From contig NZ_CP010827.1 in the NCBI RefSeq assembly GCF_000833575.1, positions 682,001 to 746,000 on the forward strand: a DNA stretch of 64,000 bases. The letters are read 5' to 3'. A program made the translations under genes and the position numbers. Below, piece after piece: positions 26,666-35,538 of the stretch. Positions within the stretch are counted from its first letter, which is position 1; each line of letters opens with the position of its first letter. Under the pieces are notes generated by a model. That model had not been told where the DNA came from. It saw only the letters and a list, made by a program, of their open reading frames with translations, and made no database searches. This DNA comes from Corynebacterium singulare. GTDB lineage: Bacteria; Actinomycetota; Actinomycetes; Mycobacteriales; Mycobacteriaceae.

Positions 26666-27832
26666 TTATCGGTTCACTCTGTGTTTCTGCATAGCGGTGT
26701 GGTGCGATGAGGGAGACGCGCGGTTAAGGCATAGGAGTGCTAGGGCTGCGTCCTTGGGGTGGGTGACGTCGAGGCCGCTCAGGGTGGTGATGTGGTGAAG
26801 GCGGTTGATAACCGTATTGCGATGGCAGCGAAGAGATTCGGAGGTGGCCTTGATGGAGCCGGTGTTGAGATAGGCGCAGAGGGTGTCGTAAACCGGCTTG
26901 TTTTCGGAACGAAGCGTACTGATGGCATCCGTTAGCTCCGTGACGGGGCTGCCCTCAAAGTTGGCGATGGCGTCACCCGCAATGGCCCAGAAGAGATCGG
27001 GTGCCTCGGACAGGTGGGGAAGGGGGGTGGTGGCGTCGAAGAGGCGTGGGGCTTGCCGGGCGGCGGCGCGGACGCCGGCCAGACCGGTCACGGTGCGGAA
27101 GCGAATGCCGGGAAGAGCAGTCAACTCGGTGCTGTCGACAGGGGTGCGTGCGGTGGATGGCCAGAAAGCTATAAACATGCCGCGTGTGGCGTGGCCGAAA
27201 GCGGTGCCAGAGGTGATGGGACTGTCGAAAAGCGTGCGCAGTTCCACGGCGGAGGTGGGGTGGGACACAATGACGTCAAAAGAGGTCTGGGGATCTACGT
27301 CAAGGGCGCGGGCAAGCTCGGCAATGCCGAGTGGGTCGAGGTTGTCCGTGGTGAGAAGACGCTCCAAATGTCGAGCGTGAAGCAAGCGAACGTCATGCTG
27401 TTCGCGGGCCTCCTCCATCCGGAAGGCATCGCGCACGACGAGGTTGTACAACGTCACAACGGAATGAAGGTGGGCGACGTGCTCGATGAGTTCGTGCTCA
27501 TCCGTACCCGCGGCTCGCCGCAGGTGGGTCCACAGGACGTCGAAGTCGAGCTGGATGGCGTCGACAAGCGATGCTAACTCCACACCCTGCCGTGCGCGCC
27601 GGCGGCCCAACCCTTGTGCGTGAGTGCGCAACTCTGCCTCATCGACTGCGCCGACCAGCATGTCTGTAATTCGAGCGAAAACCTCGAAGGCGGTCAGGCG
27701 TAGCTCATCCTCGCTCACGAGTGAGTTGCCATAGCGGCCGGTGGTGGTGAATGCGGTGAGGAAGTCCTCCACCATTCGGGGGATATCGCTGTGAACCTCC
27801 GCGACAATCTCGCGCCACCGTCTCTCGTGCAT
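26666..27832 (-). CDS. PucR/CdaR-type transcriptional regulator
   Basis: 388 aa from the ATG at 27832 (HERRWREIVAEV). An upstream in-frame extension would cover the divergent promoter and has no protein character. The central part is the GGDEF-like region of this family. The C-terminus is the PucR helix-turn-helix: LCAYLNTGSIKATSESL, CHRNTVINRLHHI, HPKDAALALLCLNRA. PucR-family proteins usually activate purine/ureide or amine catabolism genes when a substrate is present. Divergent from the amidohydrolase/carbamoylase pair with about 100 bp between, so most likely its regulator. Confidence 0.82.
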   Translation of the reverse strand: MHERRWREIVAEVHSDIPRMVEDFLTAFTTTGRYGNSLVSEDELRLTAFEVFARITDMLVGAVDEAELRTHAQGLGRRRARQGVELASLVDAIQLDFDVLWTHLRRAAGTDEHELIEHVAHLHSVVTLYNLVVRDAFRMEEAREQHDVRLLHARHLERLLTTDNLDPLGIAELARALDVDPQTSFDVIVSHPTSAVELRTLFDSPITSGTAFGHATRGMFIAFWPSTARTPVDSTELTALPGIRFRTVTGLAGVRAAARQAPRLFDATTPLPHLSEAPDLFWAIAGDAIANFEGSPVTELTDAISTLRSENKPVYDTLCAYLNTGSIKATSESLRCHRNTVINRLHHITTLSGLDVTHPKDAALALLCLNRASPSSHHTAMQKHRVNR

Positions 27833-27931
27833 GTGCACAACCTTACAGTGTCGCAATTGGGGAAATGCCTCAAACCTGCGGAATGCGTCACTGTGAACGT
27901 TACTATGTGGGGGAAACCACAAGGAGGTTCC

Positions 27932-29521
27932 ATGATAACGCTCATTGACAACGCCCATATCCTCACCCAGGACCCTTCCCGTCCTGTGGCGAGCGCCGTG
28001 GCGTTCGCTAACGGCAGCATCCTCGCGCTGGATGATGCCGCTCGCGCTCTGCCTGCGGATGAGACCTGGGACGCTGGCGGCCGTACTCTCACCCCAGGCT
28101 TCAACGATGCTCACTCTCATACCGTCTGGTTCGGGCAAACCCTGCTGGAGGTGGACCTGTCCCAGGTAGCCACCCCTGCCGATGTCTACTCAGCCCTCGC
28201 CGCCGTCGAGACTAACCCGGATGGCTGGGTCATCGCCTCCGGATTTAGGCCTTCGGCGCTTGAAGCGCCTGTCACAATCGCGGAGCTTGACCGTGCCACA
28301 CATGGCCAGCCCCTCCTCATCAAACACAATTCGGGCCATGCTTACACCGTCAATACTGCGGCTCTCCGCGCGGCGGGCATCGATCCCACCAACCCGCCGG
28401 AGATTGAAGGCGGTGAGTTTGTCCGTGATGAGGACGGCAACTGCACAGGGCTTGTGGATGAAAACGCCATGCGCGCCATCCAGAACGTCACCCTTCCCGA
28501 ATCCGGGGAAGAAATTGCGCGCGCCCTAGAACTGGCCACGCGGAACTACCTCGAACGTGGCTTGACGTCTGTCACGGATGCTGGTGTGGCGGGTGGTTGG
28601 ATTGGCCATAGCCCACGCGAAATCGCGGCGTATCAAAAGGCCACGCTGCACACCCGCATGCAGATCATGGTGACCATGGATGTGCTCCACGAGATTGATG
28701 GCCATGAGTCCGATGGTCCCGGGTGGGGCCTCGATGGTGGTCTGCGTACAGGCTTCGGTGATGAATGGCTGCAGATTGGTCCCGTCAAGATGTTTAGTGA
28801 CGGCTCTATCCTCGGAACCACTGCGGCGTTAACGGAGGAATACGCCTGCTGCTCGCACCACGGCTATTTCCAAGGTGATCCGGGGCAGATGCGCGAGCGC
28901 GCGCTCAACGCCGCTGCCTCTGGATGGTCACTGGCCATCCACGCTATTGGTGATGCGGCCGTGGACTTTGCGATTGAGACGCTGGAGGAGGCCGTCGATA
29001 AGTATGGCGTGCCCGCCATGCCGCACCGCATAGAACACGGCGGCATTGTGCGGCCGGACCAGATCGAGCGCCTGCGCGGCAAACCCATCGTGGTTGTGCC
29101 GCAGCCTCTATTTATTAAGACCTTCGGTGATGCAATGGCAGACGCCCTCGGCCCCGAGCGAGCTGCGTGGAGTTATCCGGGCAAGCGACTTCTTGACTCC
29201 GGTCTCATCCTCCCAGGTAGCTCCGACCAACCTGTCGCGCCTGGCGTGCCGCTGGACGTCATGCAGGCAGCCATTGAAAGGCGCACGGAAACAGGGCGTG
29301 ACTATGGTCCGGCCGATCGGCTCACACCGGAGGAGGCACTGTATGCCTACACGGCCGGCTCGGCAGCGGCAACGGGGTGGGCGAGCCGTAAAGGTCAAGT
29401 CATTCCGGGGCAGCTGGCGGATTTCGTGCTGCTGTCTGCAGACCCCCTGACCACTGATCTATCCACCATTTCCGTGGCTGCCACCATTGTCGGCGGCGAA
29501 CTGCGCTACGGACGCTTCTAA
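27932..29521 (+). CDS. Amidohydrolase family protein (YtcJ-like)
   Basis: 529 aa from the ATG at 27932, preceded by AAGGAGG. Amidohydrolase features: TPGFNDAHSHTVWFG (HxH metal pair), LLIKHNSGHAYTVN, FSDGSILGTTAAL, LAIHAIGDAAVDFA (metal His), PHRIEHGGIV (metal His), GSSDQPVAPGVPLDVM (Asp). YtcJ-like enzymes hydrolyse N-substituted formamides or cyclic amides; the true substrate is unknown. The carbamoylase gene follows after 9 bp, so a two-step hydrolysis (ring or amide opening, then decarbamoylation) is plausible. Confidence 0.85.
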   Translation: MITLIDNAHILTQDPSRPVASAVAFANGSILALDDAARALPADETWDAGGRTLTPGFNDAHSHTVWFGQTLLEVDLSQVATPADVYSALAAVETNPDGWVIASGFRPSALEAPVTIAELDRATHGQPLLIKHNSGHAYTVNTAALRAAGIDPTNPPEIEGGEFVRDEDGNCTGLVDENAMRAIQNVTLPESGEEIARALELATRNYLERGLTSVTDAGVAGGWIGHSPREIAAYQKATLHTRMQIMVTMDVLHEIDGHESDGPGWGLDGGLRTGFGDEWLQIGPVKMFSDGSILGTTAALTEEYACCSHHGYFQGDPGQMRERALNAAASGWSLAIHAIGDAAVDFAIETLEEAVDKYGVPAMPHRIEHGGIVRPDQIERLRGKPIVVVPQPLFIKTFGDAMADALGPERAAWSYPGKRLLDSGLILPGSSDQPVAPGVPLDVMQAAIERRTETGRDYGPADRLTPEEALYAYTAGSAAATGWASRKGQVIPGQLADFVLLSADPLTTDLSTISVAATIVGGELRYGRF

Positions 29522-29530
29522 GGAGTACTG

Positions 29531-30766
29531 ATGCGAGAAACCACTGATGAGCAATTTCTGGCCGATTTTCACGCAATGTCCGCCAACGGTGCCACCCCAG
29601 GTGGGGGCGTAGAGCGCCAAGCCGCAAGTGAGGGAGACAACCTCAATCGTAGGTGGTTCCATGAGGTGCTTGAGTCCCTCGGCGCGCGCGTCATCTACGA
29701 CGAGATTGGCAACCAGTACGGACTTTTTGAGCTTAATCCGGGTGCTGATTACGTGGGCCTGGGCTCGCACCTGGATTCTCAGCCGCTGGCCGGACGCTTC
29801 GATGGCGCGTATGGCGTGCTTGCCGCAGCGCATGCAGCGGGGCGTGTGGCACAGTCAGGAGCAGATGCGCGCTACAACCTTGCGGTTATCAACTGGTTTA
29901 ACGAGGAAGGTTCGCGTTTTGCTCCGTCGATGATGGGCAGTTCGGTGTTCACGGGTACGCTCGCGCTTACCGACGCCCACTCCGTCACCGACCTAGCCGG
30001 TGTCACCGTCGCGCAAGCTCAAGAGGCTGCAGGTTGGTCGCCGCGCGGTGAAGCGCCCACGTTGGCCTCGTACGCGGAGATCCATGTGGAACAAGGTAAG
30101 CAGCTTGAAGATGCCGGCAACACGATAGGCCTGGTTACGGCTACCTGGGGTGCGAAGAAGTTCCAAGCGGTTGTGTCTGGTGAGCAGGGCCATACCGGGT
30201 CCACTCTCATGGCGGACCGAAAAGATGCGCTCTTCGGCGCCTCCCTCATCATCGCGGAGGTTGAGCGTCTCACTCACGAATTTGAGGTAGGGCAGCTGCA
30301 GGCCTCGGTGTCGCAACTGACCCTGGAGCCGAACTCTCCTGTGACGATTGCTCGTGAAGTTCGGTTTAATGTGGACGTGCGCTCGCCATCCACGGAAGTG
30401 CTGGACAAAGCCCAGAAGCGATTGCAGGAGATCATCGTTGCTGCGGAAGAAGAGTCACGCACCTCCGTCGATCTGACTCCGACGCATGAGTGGGCCCTGA
30501 ATCCCTACCCGGCTGCGGGCGTGGCGCTTGCTCGTGAGGTTGTGGAGGAATTGGGCTACCCACACCAGGAGATCTACACAGTGGCTGGCCACGATTCGAC
30601 GAACCTCAAGGAAATCGTCCCGACGGTGATGCTTTTTATTCCGTCTGTCGATGGTATCTCTCATAATGAGAAGGAATTCACCACCGAGGCTGATTGCTTG
30701 GCTGGTCTTGACGTGTTCACGCACGTGGCCCTGCGCCTCGTTACTACTGGCTGCGGGGAGAACTAG
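29531..30766 (+). CDS. M20-family N-carbamoyl amino acid hydrolase / allantoate-type amidohydrolase
   Basis: 411 aa. Zinc-site segments of the HyuC/AllC/beta-ureidopropionase group: GLGSHLDSQPLAGRFDG (His, Asp), INWFNEEGSRFAPSMMGS (Glu pair), YAEIHVEQGKQLED (His) and SVDGISHNEKEFT (His). A lid domain lies between about 210 and 320 (VVSGEQGHTGSTLMADRKD). These enzymes release CO2 and NH3 from N-carbamoyl groups, in hydantoin, pyrimidine or ureide breakdown. It is co-directional with and 9 bp from the amidohydrolase. Confidence 0.87.
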   Translation: MRETTDEQFLADFHAMSANGATPGGGVERQAASEGDNLNRRWFHEVLESLGARVIYDEIGNQYGLFELNPGADYVGLGSHLDSQPLAGRFDGAYGVLAAAHAAGRVAQSGADARYNLAVINWFNEEGSRFAPSMMGSSVFTGTLALTDAHSVTDLAGVTVAQAQEAAGWSPRGEAPTLASYAEIHVEQGKQLEDAGNTIGLVTATWGAKKFQAVVSGEQGHTGSTLMADRKDALFGASLIIAEVERLTHEFEVGQLQASVSQLTLEPNSPVTIAREVRFNVDVRSPSTEVLDKAQKRLQEIIVAAEEESRTSVDLTPTHEWALNPYPAAGVALAREVVEELGYPHQEIYTVAGHDSTNLKEIVPTVMLFIPSVDGISHNEKEFTTEADCLAGLDVFTHVALRLVTTGCGEN

Positions 30767-30780
30767 CACACTCACTGGTG

Positions 30781-31227
30781 CTAATCGTCGTCACTCCAGT
30801 GCTCATAGCCAAAAGCGGAGAGCGCAATCTCGAAACCGCGCTTCATCGCCTCCAGATCCTCCTCGCTGACCTCGTAGGTGCGCAGTCGCGCCGGGCCAGT
30901 CAGCGGTACATTTAGGAGGAAGCGGCGGCCGGTTTCGGTGATGTCGCACAGACGGCGGCGAAGGTCTGCGGGGTCATCGACAATCGAAATGAGCTCATCA
31001 CGCACCAAGCGTTTCACCGCCTGGCCAATGGTGGCCGGCTGCCATCCTAGTTCCTTGCGTAACTGCAGGATAGGGATGGGGCCATTCCTGTCGATGAGGC
31101 GCAAAAGCGAAAGATGGGAACCGGAAATGTGGTATTCGCGGCGTACTTCTGTGTCGAAACGCGCGCGGGCCCGCTCAAGTCGGCGCCACTCGGAGATGGT
31201 CTCCGAAACTTTTTCGTTATCAGCCAC
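30781..31227 (-). CDS. MarR-family transcriptional regulator
   Basis: 148 aa from a GTG. Winged-helix core: YHISGSHLSLLRLI, GPIPILQLRKELGWQPATIG, QAVKRLVRDELISIVDD, then the wing ADLRRRLCDITETGRRFL. MarR proteins are usually dimeric repressors released by small ligands. It converges on the carbamoylase gene with 14 bp between stops. It could control genes elsewhere; no obvious target is divergent from it except the surface protein 380 bp away. Confidence 0.82.
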   Translation of the reverse strand: MADNEKVSETISEWRRLERARARFDTEVRREYHISGSHLSLLRLIDRNGPIPILQLRKELGWQPATIGQAVKRLVRDELISIVDDPADLRRRLCDITETGRRFLLNVPLTGPARLRTYEVSEEDLEAMKRGFEIALSAFGYEHWSDDD

Positions 31228-31605
31228 GCGATTAAGTGTAGGAGTTGGGGGCTAGAGCCCGCAACCGGTTTCCCAATCGCAGTTTCGATAGCCTTTTTGA
31301 GCTTCATTGAGGGTATTTATTTGTCTATCCGCTGCCTCTTCAGCAGGGTGATGGCGGCATGAAGGGGTGGCCTAAGGATTCTTTGACGATGTATTCGCTA
31401 CTGAATTGTCAGTCAGTTACGACAAAAGAAAACCGCAGATAATCGCAGATTTTCTGCGGTGCCACGTGCGTACTTTGGTTATTCTTTCTCTCTCATTCAC
31501 GGGGGTAAAAGGCGGAATTTCTACGAGGTGACAGATGAATGTGACTATTCTTAATCTCGGTCAAATCTTGGCTCCCTAGTATTCGAATCCCTATAGGAGG
31601 TACTC
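31228..31605. promoter_or_regulatory. Intergenic region with minus-strand hairpin, upstream of surface protein
   Basis: About 380 bp. An 8-bp hairpin ACCGCAGA/TCTGCGGT (31432-31439 and 31453-31460) is followed on the minus strand by TTTTCTTTTG, a terminator-like arrangement although no minus-strand gene lies just right of it. The right part must contain the promoter of the surface-protein gene, whose TAGGAGGTA ribosome-binding site is at 31594-31602. Confidence 0.45.
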
Positions 31606-32337
31606 ATGAAGATTTCTCGTTCTCTCGTTGCAGCTGCTCTGTCCGGCGCCCTCGTTCTTGGCGGCACCACCGCCGCAATCGCTCAGATCCCGGATGCTGC
31701 CGACAGCGTAAATGTTGCGCTTCCGGCAACCATCGAGGTTGATGGCGTGACCTACTTTAAGAAGACCACGACCGGAGACGATGGCGAAGACGTGGATCGC
31801 TACGAATCCGCTGACGGAAAGGAGATCTCCGTCTTGCAAGTGAAGTCTATCCTTGACCGCCGCAACGATTCCAAGGAAGAGGAGCAGGAGTCCGAGTCCT
31901 CCACCGCTGCTTCCGAGTCTGAGACGACCACCGAGTCGAAGGAAACCACCTCCAAGAAGACCACCGAGCCGAAGGCATCCGAGAGCGCTTCCGCCACCAA
32001 GTCCTCTGAGGCATCTGCCACCAAGTCTTCTGAGGTATCCGCCACCAAGTCCTCTGAGGCTTCCGAGAGCGCTTCCGCCACCGAGTCTTCTGACTCCTCC
32101 GAGAGCACTTCCGCCTCTCAGACCTCTGAGCCTTCTGAGTCCAAGTCTGCTGAGCCGACCCCGACTAATGAGCCGGGTGACAAGAAGAGCTCCGCTCGCG
32201 ACGCTCTGTCCTCCAAGGACGGCAAGCCGACCCCGCTGGCTATCTTCGGCATCGTTGCTGGCGTGCTGGCCGCTGTTGCTGCAGCCTTCCCGGTAATCGC
32301 TAAGACCCTGAACCTGAACATCAAGCTCCCTTTCTAA
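31606..32337 (+). CDS. Ser/Thr/Glu-rich cell-surface protein with C-terminal hydrophobic segment
   Basis: 243 aa. Signal peptide (RSLVAAALSGALVLGGTTAAIAQ is the hydrophobic part, cleavage near AIA/Q). A small folded-looking part (about 27-85) with VEVDGVTYFKK-like strands and a charged helix is followed by about 110 residues made almost only of Ser, Thr, Glu, Lys and Ala, with tandem ATKSSEAS/ATKSSEVS units (about 125-150). Then PTPLAIFGIVAGVLAAVAAAFPVIAKTLNLNIKLPF, a single hydrophobic stretch with no LPXTG. The architecture is that of an envelope-spanning, possibly glycosylated or outer-membrane-associated stalk protein. No family recognised. Confidence 0.75.
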   Translation: MKISRSLVAAALSGALVLGGTTAAIAQIPDAADSVNVALPATIEVDGVTYFKKTTTGDDGEDVDRYESADGKEISVLQVKSILDRRNDSKEEEQESESSTAASESETTTESKETTSKKTTEPKASESASATKSSEASATKSSEVSATKSSEASESASATESSDSSESTSASQTSEPSESKSAEPTPTNEPGDKKSSARDALSSKDGKPTPLAIFGIVAGVLAAVAAAFPVIAKTLNLNIKLPF

Positions 32338-32368
32338 TGTAGGAAGCACATAGGTTCTAGGTCTTTGT

Positions 32369-32404
32369 GCCCCTGCCTCGTTGTGAACCGAGGTGGGGGC
32401 TTTT
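32369..32404 (+). terminator. Terminator of the surface protein gene
   Basis: Arms GCCCCTGCCTCG (32369-32380) and CGAGGTGGGGGC (32389-32400) with one mismatch, 8-nt loop, TTTT at 32401-32404. Confidence 0.88.
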
Positions 32405-32444
32405 GTCGATCCTGGGCCCGGAGGGAGAGAAGGGGCTCCTGAAA

Positions 32445-32640
32445 CAAAACTTCAGCGCCCGGGCCGCACGAAATCGGGGCCACGGGCGCTGAAGCTTCTC
32501 TATCTCTCTCTGTGTGCGTTCTCTCCAACGCACGACACCAAGTATGCAACTTTTCTGTTGAGAATGCCCATTCCGACGGTAACAGGAGTATGGGTGTTAG
32601 CTGAATGTTTCCTGCGCGTGCAAGATTCTGCTGGTTATGG
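32445..32640 (-). ncRNA. Candidate minus-strand small RNA, copy A
   Basis: Read on the minus strand, a 7-bp hairpin with loop GGAGAG (32514-32533) is followed by a purine-rich AGAGAGAGAUAGAGA linker. After that comes a perfect 12-bp hairpin (32450-32461 with 32483-32494) directly followed by UUUUGUUUC (32441-32449), a textbook intrinsic terminator. No gene on the minus strand ends here, since the nearest (enoyl-CoA hydratase) is 500 bp away and copy B's terminator intervenes. A TTGCAC at about 32619 on that strand with a weak -10 could be the promoter. The core is similar to copy B at 32945-33110. The right end is a guess. Confidence 0.45.
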
Positions 32641-32843
32641 CCGCTTGTTGGGAGGCAACGGTTTCCCAGGCGTGTTCCTCGGGGTTGCCAACGGGGGTGA
32701 GGCGAGCCTAATTCTGCACTGAGGTGGTGTCGAACGTGGACAGTTCGATAGGGCAATGTGGCCGGGGAAGCTTGTGGGCGCACGTGGAGGCGGCGGGCAT
32801 GAAGGCTGACAGCATATGACCGCGAAGTAGGCCTACACAACAC

Positions 32844-32939
32844 TTTTTGTCGTTTAGGCCACCAACACAAACTGTCGTTTAACTCGACACGCCGTAAAAC
32901 AACACATTTTGTCGTTTAGGTCACTTTTTGTCGGTTAAG
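32844..32939 (+). repeat. Cluster of four degenerate TTTTTGTCGTTTAGG direct repeats
   Basis: Units at 32844-32858 (TTTTTGTCGTTTAGG), 32873-32882 (TGTCGTTTAA, less complete), 32907-32920 (TTTTGTCGTTTAGG) and 32925-32939 (TTTTTGTCGGTTAAG). Units 1 and 3 also share an upstream ACAACAC and downstream YCAC. Spacings are irregular (25, 37 and 19 bp between GTCG cores), unlike CRISPR or replication iterons. Possibly regulator sites or part of a dispersed repeat. Confidence 0.7.
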
Positions 32940-32944
32940 TCCAA

Positions 32945-33110
32945 AACGCCGACGAGCCCCCAGGGAATAGGGGGCCCGTCGACGTCTCTATCAAGTCCCT
33001 CCGTGTATCGGCTAGGGCCGCCCTCCGGAGGGTGAGGGGTTCTCTCTCGCATGCGCTCTCTCAAACGCACAAGAATGAGTATGGCGGACTGTTCTGGCAC
33101 CGCCATGGAA
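32945..33110 (-). ncRNA. Candidate minus-strand small RNA or 3' UTR element, copy B
   Basis: Shares with copy A the core TGCG-YTCTCTC-AACGCAC (33052-33070 on the plus strand), flanking CTCTCT tracts and a nearby AGTATG. A separate 7-bp hairpin ATGGCGG/CCGCCAT lies at 33080-33105. A GC-rich hairpin (32951-32980) followed on the minus strand by GGCGUUUUGG is a probable terminator. Because the enoyl-CoA hydratase gene ends at 33139 on this strand, copy B may instead be its 3' UTR and terminator. Confidence 0.4.
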
Positions 33111-33138
33111 TCAAGCTGGTAATCACCTGGCGGTCTTG

Positions 33139-33939
33139 CTAGTCGAACCTCGCCGGGCGCTTTTCGAGGAAGGCCATGATGCCTTCCTTGTGGCCCGCAG
33201 AGGCCATCTGGGCGTACTGCGTGGGTTCTTCCCACTGCAGCTGTTCGTCTAGCTGGCGCAGTGTGGTGCGGTTGATGGCCTCCTTGGCCTTGGCCAGGGC
33301 ATCACGGGGTGCGATGTGCAGGCGCTCGGCTACCTTGAGTGCGGTCTCTAGGGCTTGGCCTTGGGGTGCGCGCTTGGCGACGATCCCCGCCTCAGCTGCT
33401 TCCTCGACCCCTAGCTTGTCCTGGAGGAGCGACAGGGCTAGGGCACGGTGACGGCCGAGCGAAGCGAGGGCGGTAAGGCTCACGCCGCCATCAGGGATGA
33501 GGCCAATCTTGCCGAAGGGGAGGGTGAAGTAGGATTCCTCGCCACCCACGATGAGGTCGCAGGCAAACGCCAATGACGCGCCCGCGCCGGCGGCTGCGCC
33601 CTCAACAGCGGCGATGACGGGAATCTCAGCCGCGTGAATCTCGGTGATGAGCGCGTTGAGCTGGGGGAGCATTGTTGACTCGGCGGGGTTCGGGGTTTCA
33701 CCTGACTGCTGGGCCGCGGCGGCGGCCTGAGCTGCTGCCACAATGTCTGCACCGGCGCAGAATGCGGTCTCGTCACCAGTGATGATGAGGGCGCGAAGGG
33801 AAGAGTCCGAGGAGGCTTCGGCAAGCGCGGCGGAGAGGGCCACGCAGTGCTCCTTCGCAATGGCGTTACGACGAGAAGAATTGTTGATCTGGGCGATGAG
33901 AACGCTGCCTTCGCGGCGCGTCAGAATGGCGTCGGTCAT
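33139..33939 (-). CDS. Enoyl-CoA hydratase/isomerase family protein
   Basis: 266 aa crotonase-fold protein. It has ALIITGDETAFCAGADIVAAA (oxyanion-hole strand), VIAAVEGAAAGAGASLAFACDLIVGGEESYF (second oxyanion element), GKIGLIPDGGVSLTALASLG and a C-terminal KEGIMAFLEKRPARF. It hydrates or isomerises acyl-CoA double bonds. Last gene of a three-gene minus-strand set with an NMO-type flavoenzyme (3 bp upstream) and a thioesterase, suggesting a shared acyl-CoA or ketone-related catabolic role (inference). Confidence 0.87.
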   Translation of the reverse strand: MTDAILTRREGSVLIAQINNSSRRNAIAKEHCVALSAALAEASSDSSLRALIITGDETAFCAGADIVAAAQAAAAAQQSGETPNPAESTMLPQLNALITEIHAAEIPVIAAVEGAAAGAGASLAFACDLIVGGEESYFTLPFGKIGLIPDGGVSLTALASLGRHRALALSLLQDKLGVEEAAEAGIVAKRAPQGQALETALKVAERLHIAPRDALAKAKEAINRTTLRQLDEQLQWEEPTQYAQMASAGHKEGIMAFLEKRPARFD

Positions 33940-33942
33940 TAT

Positions 33943-35353
<1,411 letters not shown>

Positions 35354-35501
35354 TGTTCCTCCTTCAGCAGACAAAGTGTTGTGTATCACTATACATACGA
35401 ATTGTGGTTCGTAGCGGAAAACTTGATGGAGGACTAGTCAGACAGTGGTCAGATGGTGTGTGGGGTTCTAGGTGGAGCAGACGCGTCAAAGAAAACAGAA
35501 A

Positions 35502-35529
35502 GCCCGGAGCCTGAAAAAGGCAACCGGGC
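35502..35529 (-). terminator. Terminator of polyamine block copy 1
   Basis: Nested stem GCCCGG...GCCT / AGGC...CCGGGC at 35502-35529, followed on the minus strand by TTTCTGTTTTC. It lies 10 bp past the aldehyde dehydrogenase stop. Confidence 0.8.
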
Positions 35530-35538
35530 AAAGAGGTG

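Noticed and set aside
32844..32939. Plasmid or phage origin iterons
   Set aside because: Spacing is irregular, units are degenerate and no replication gene is near.
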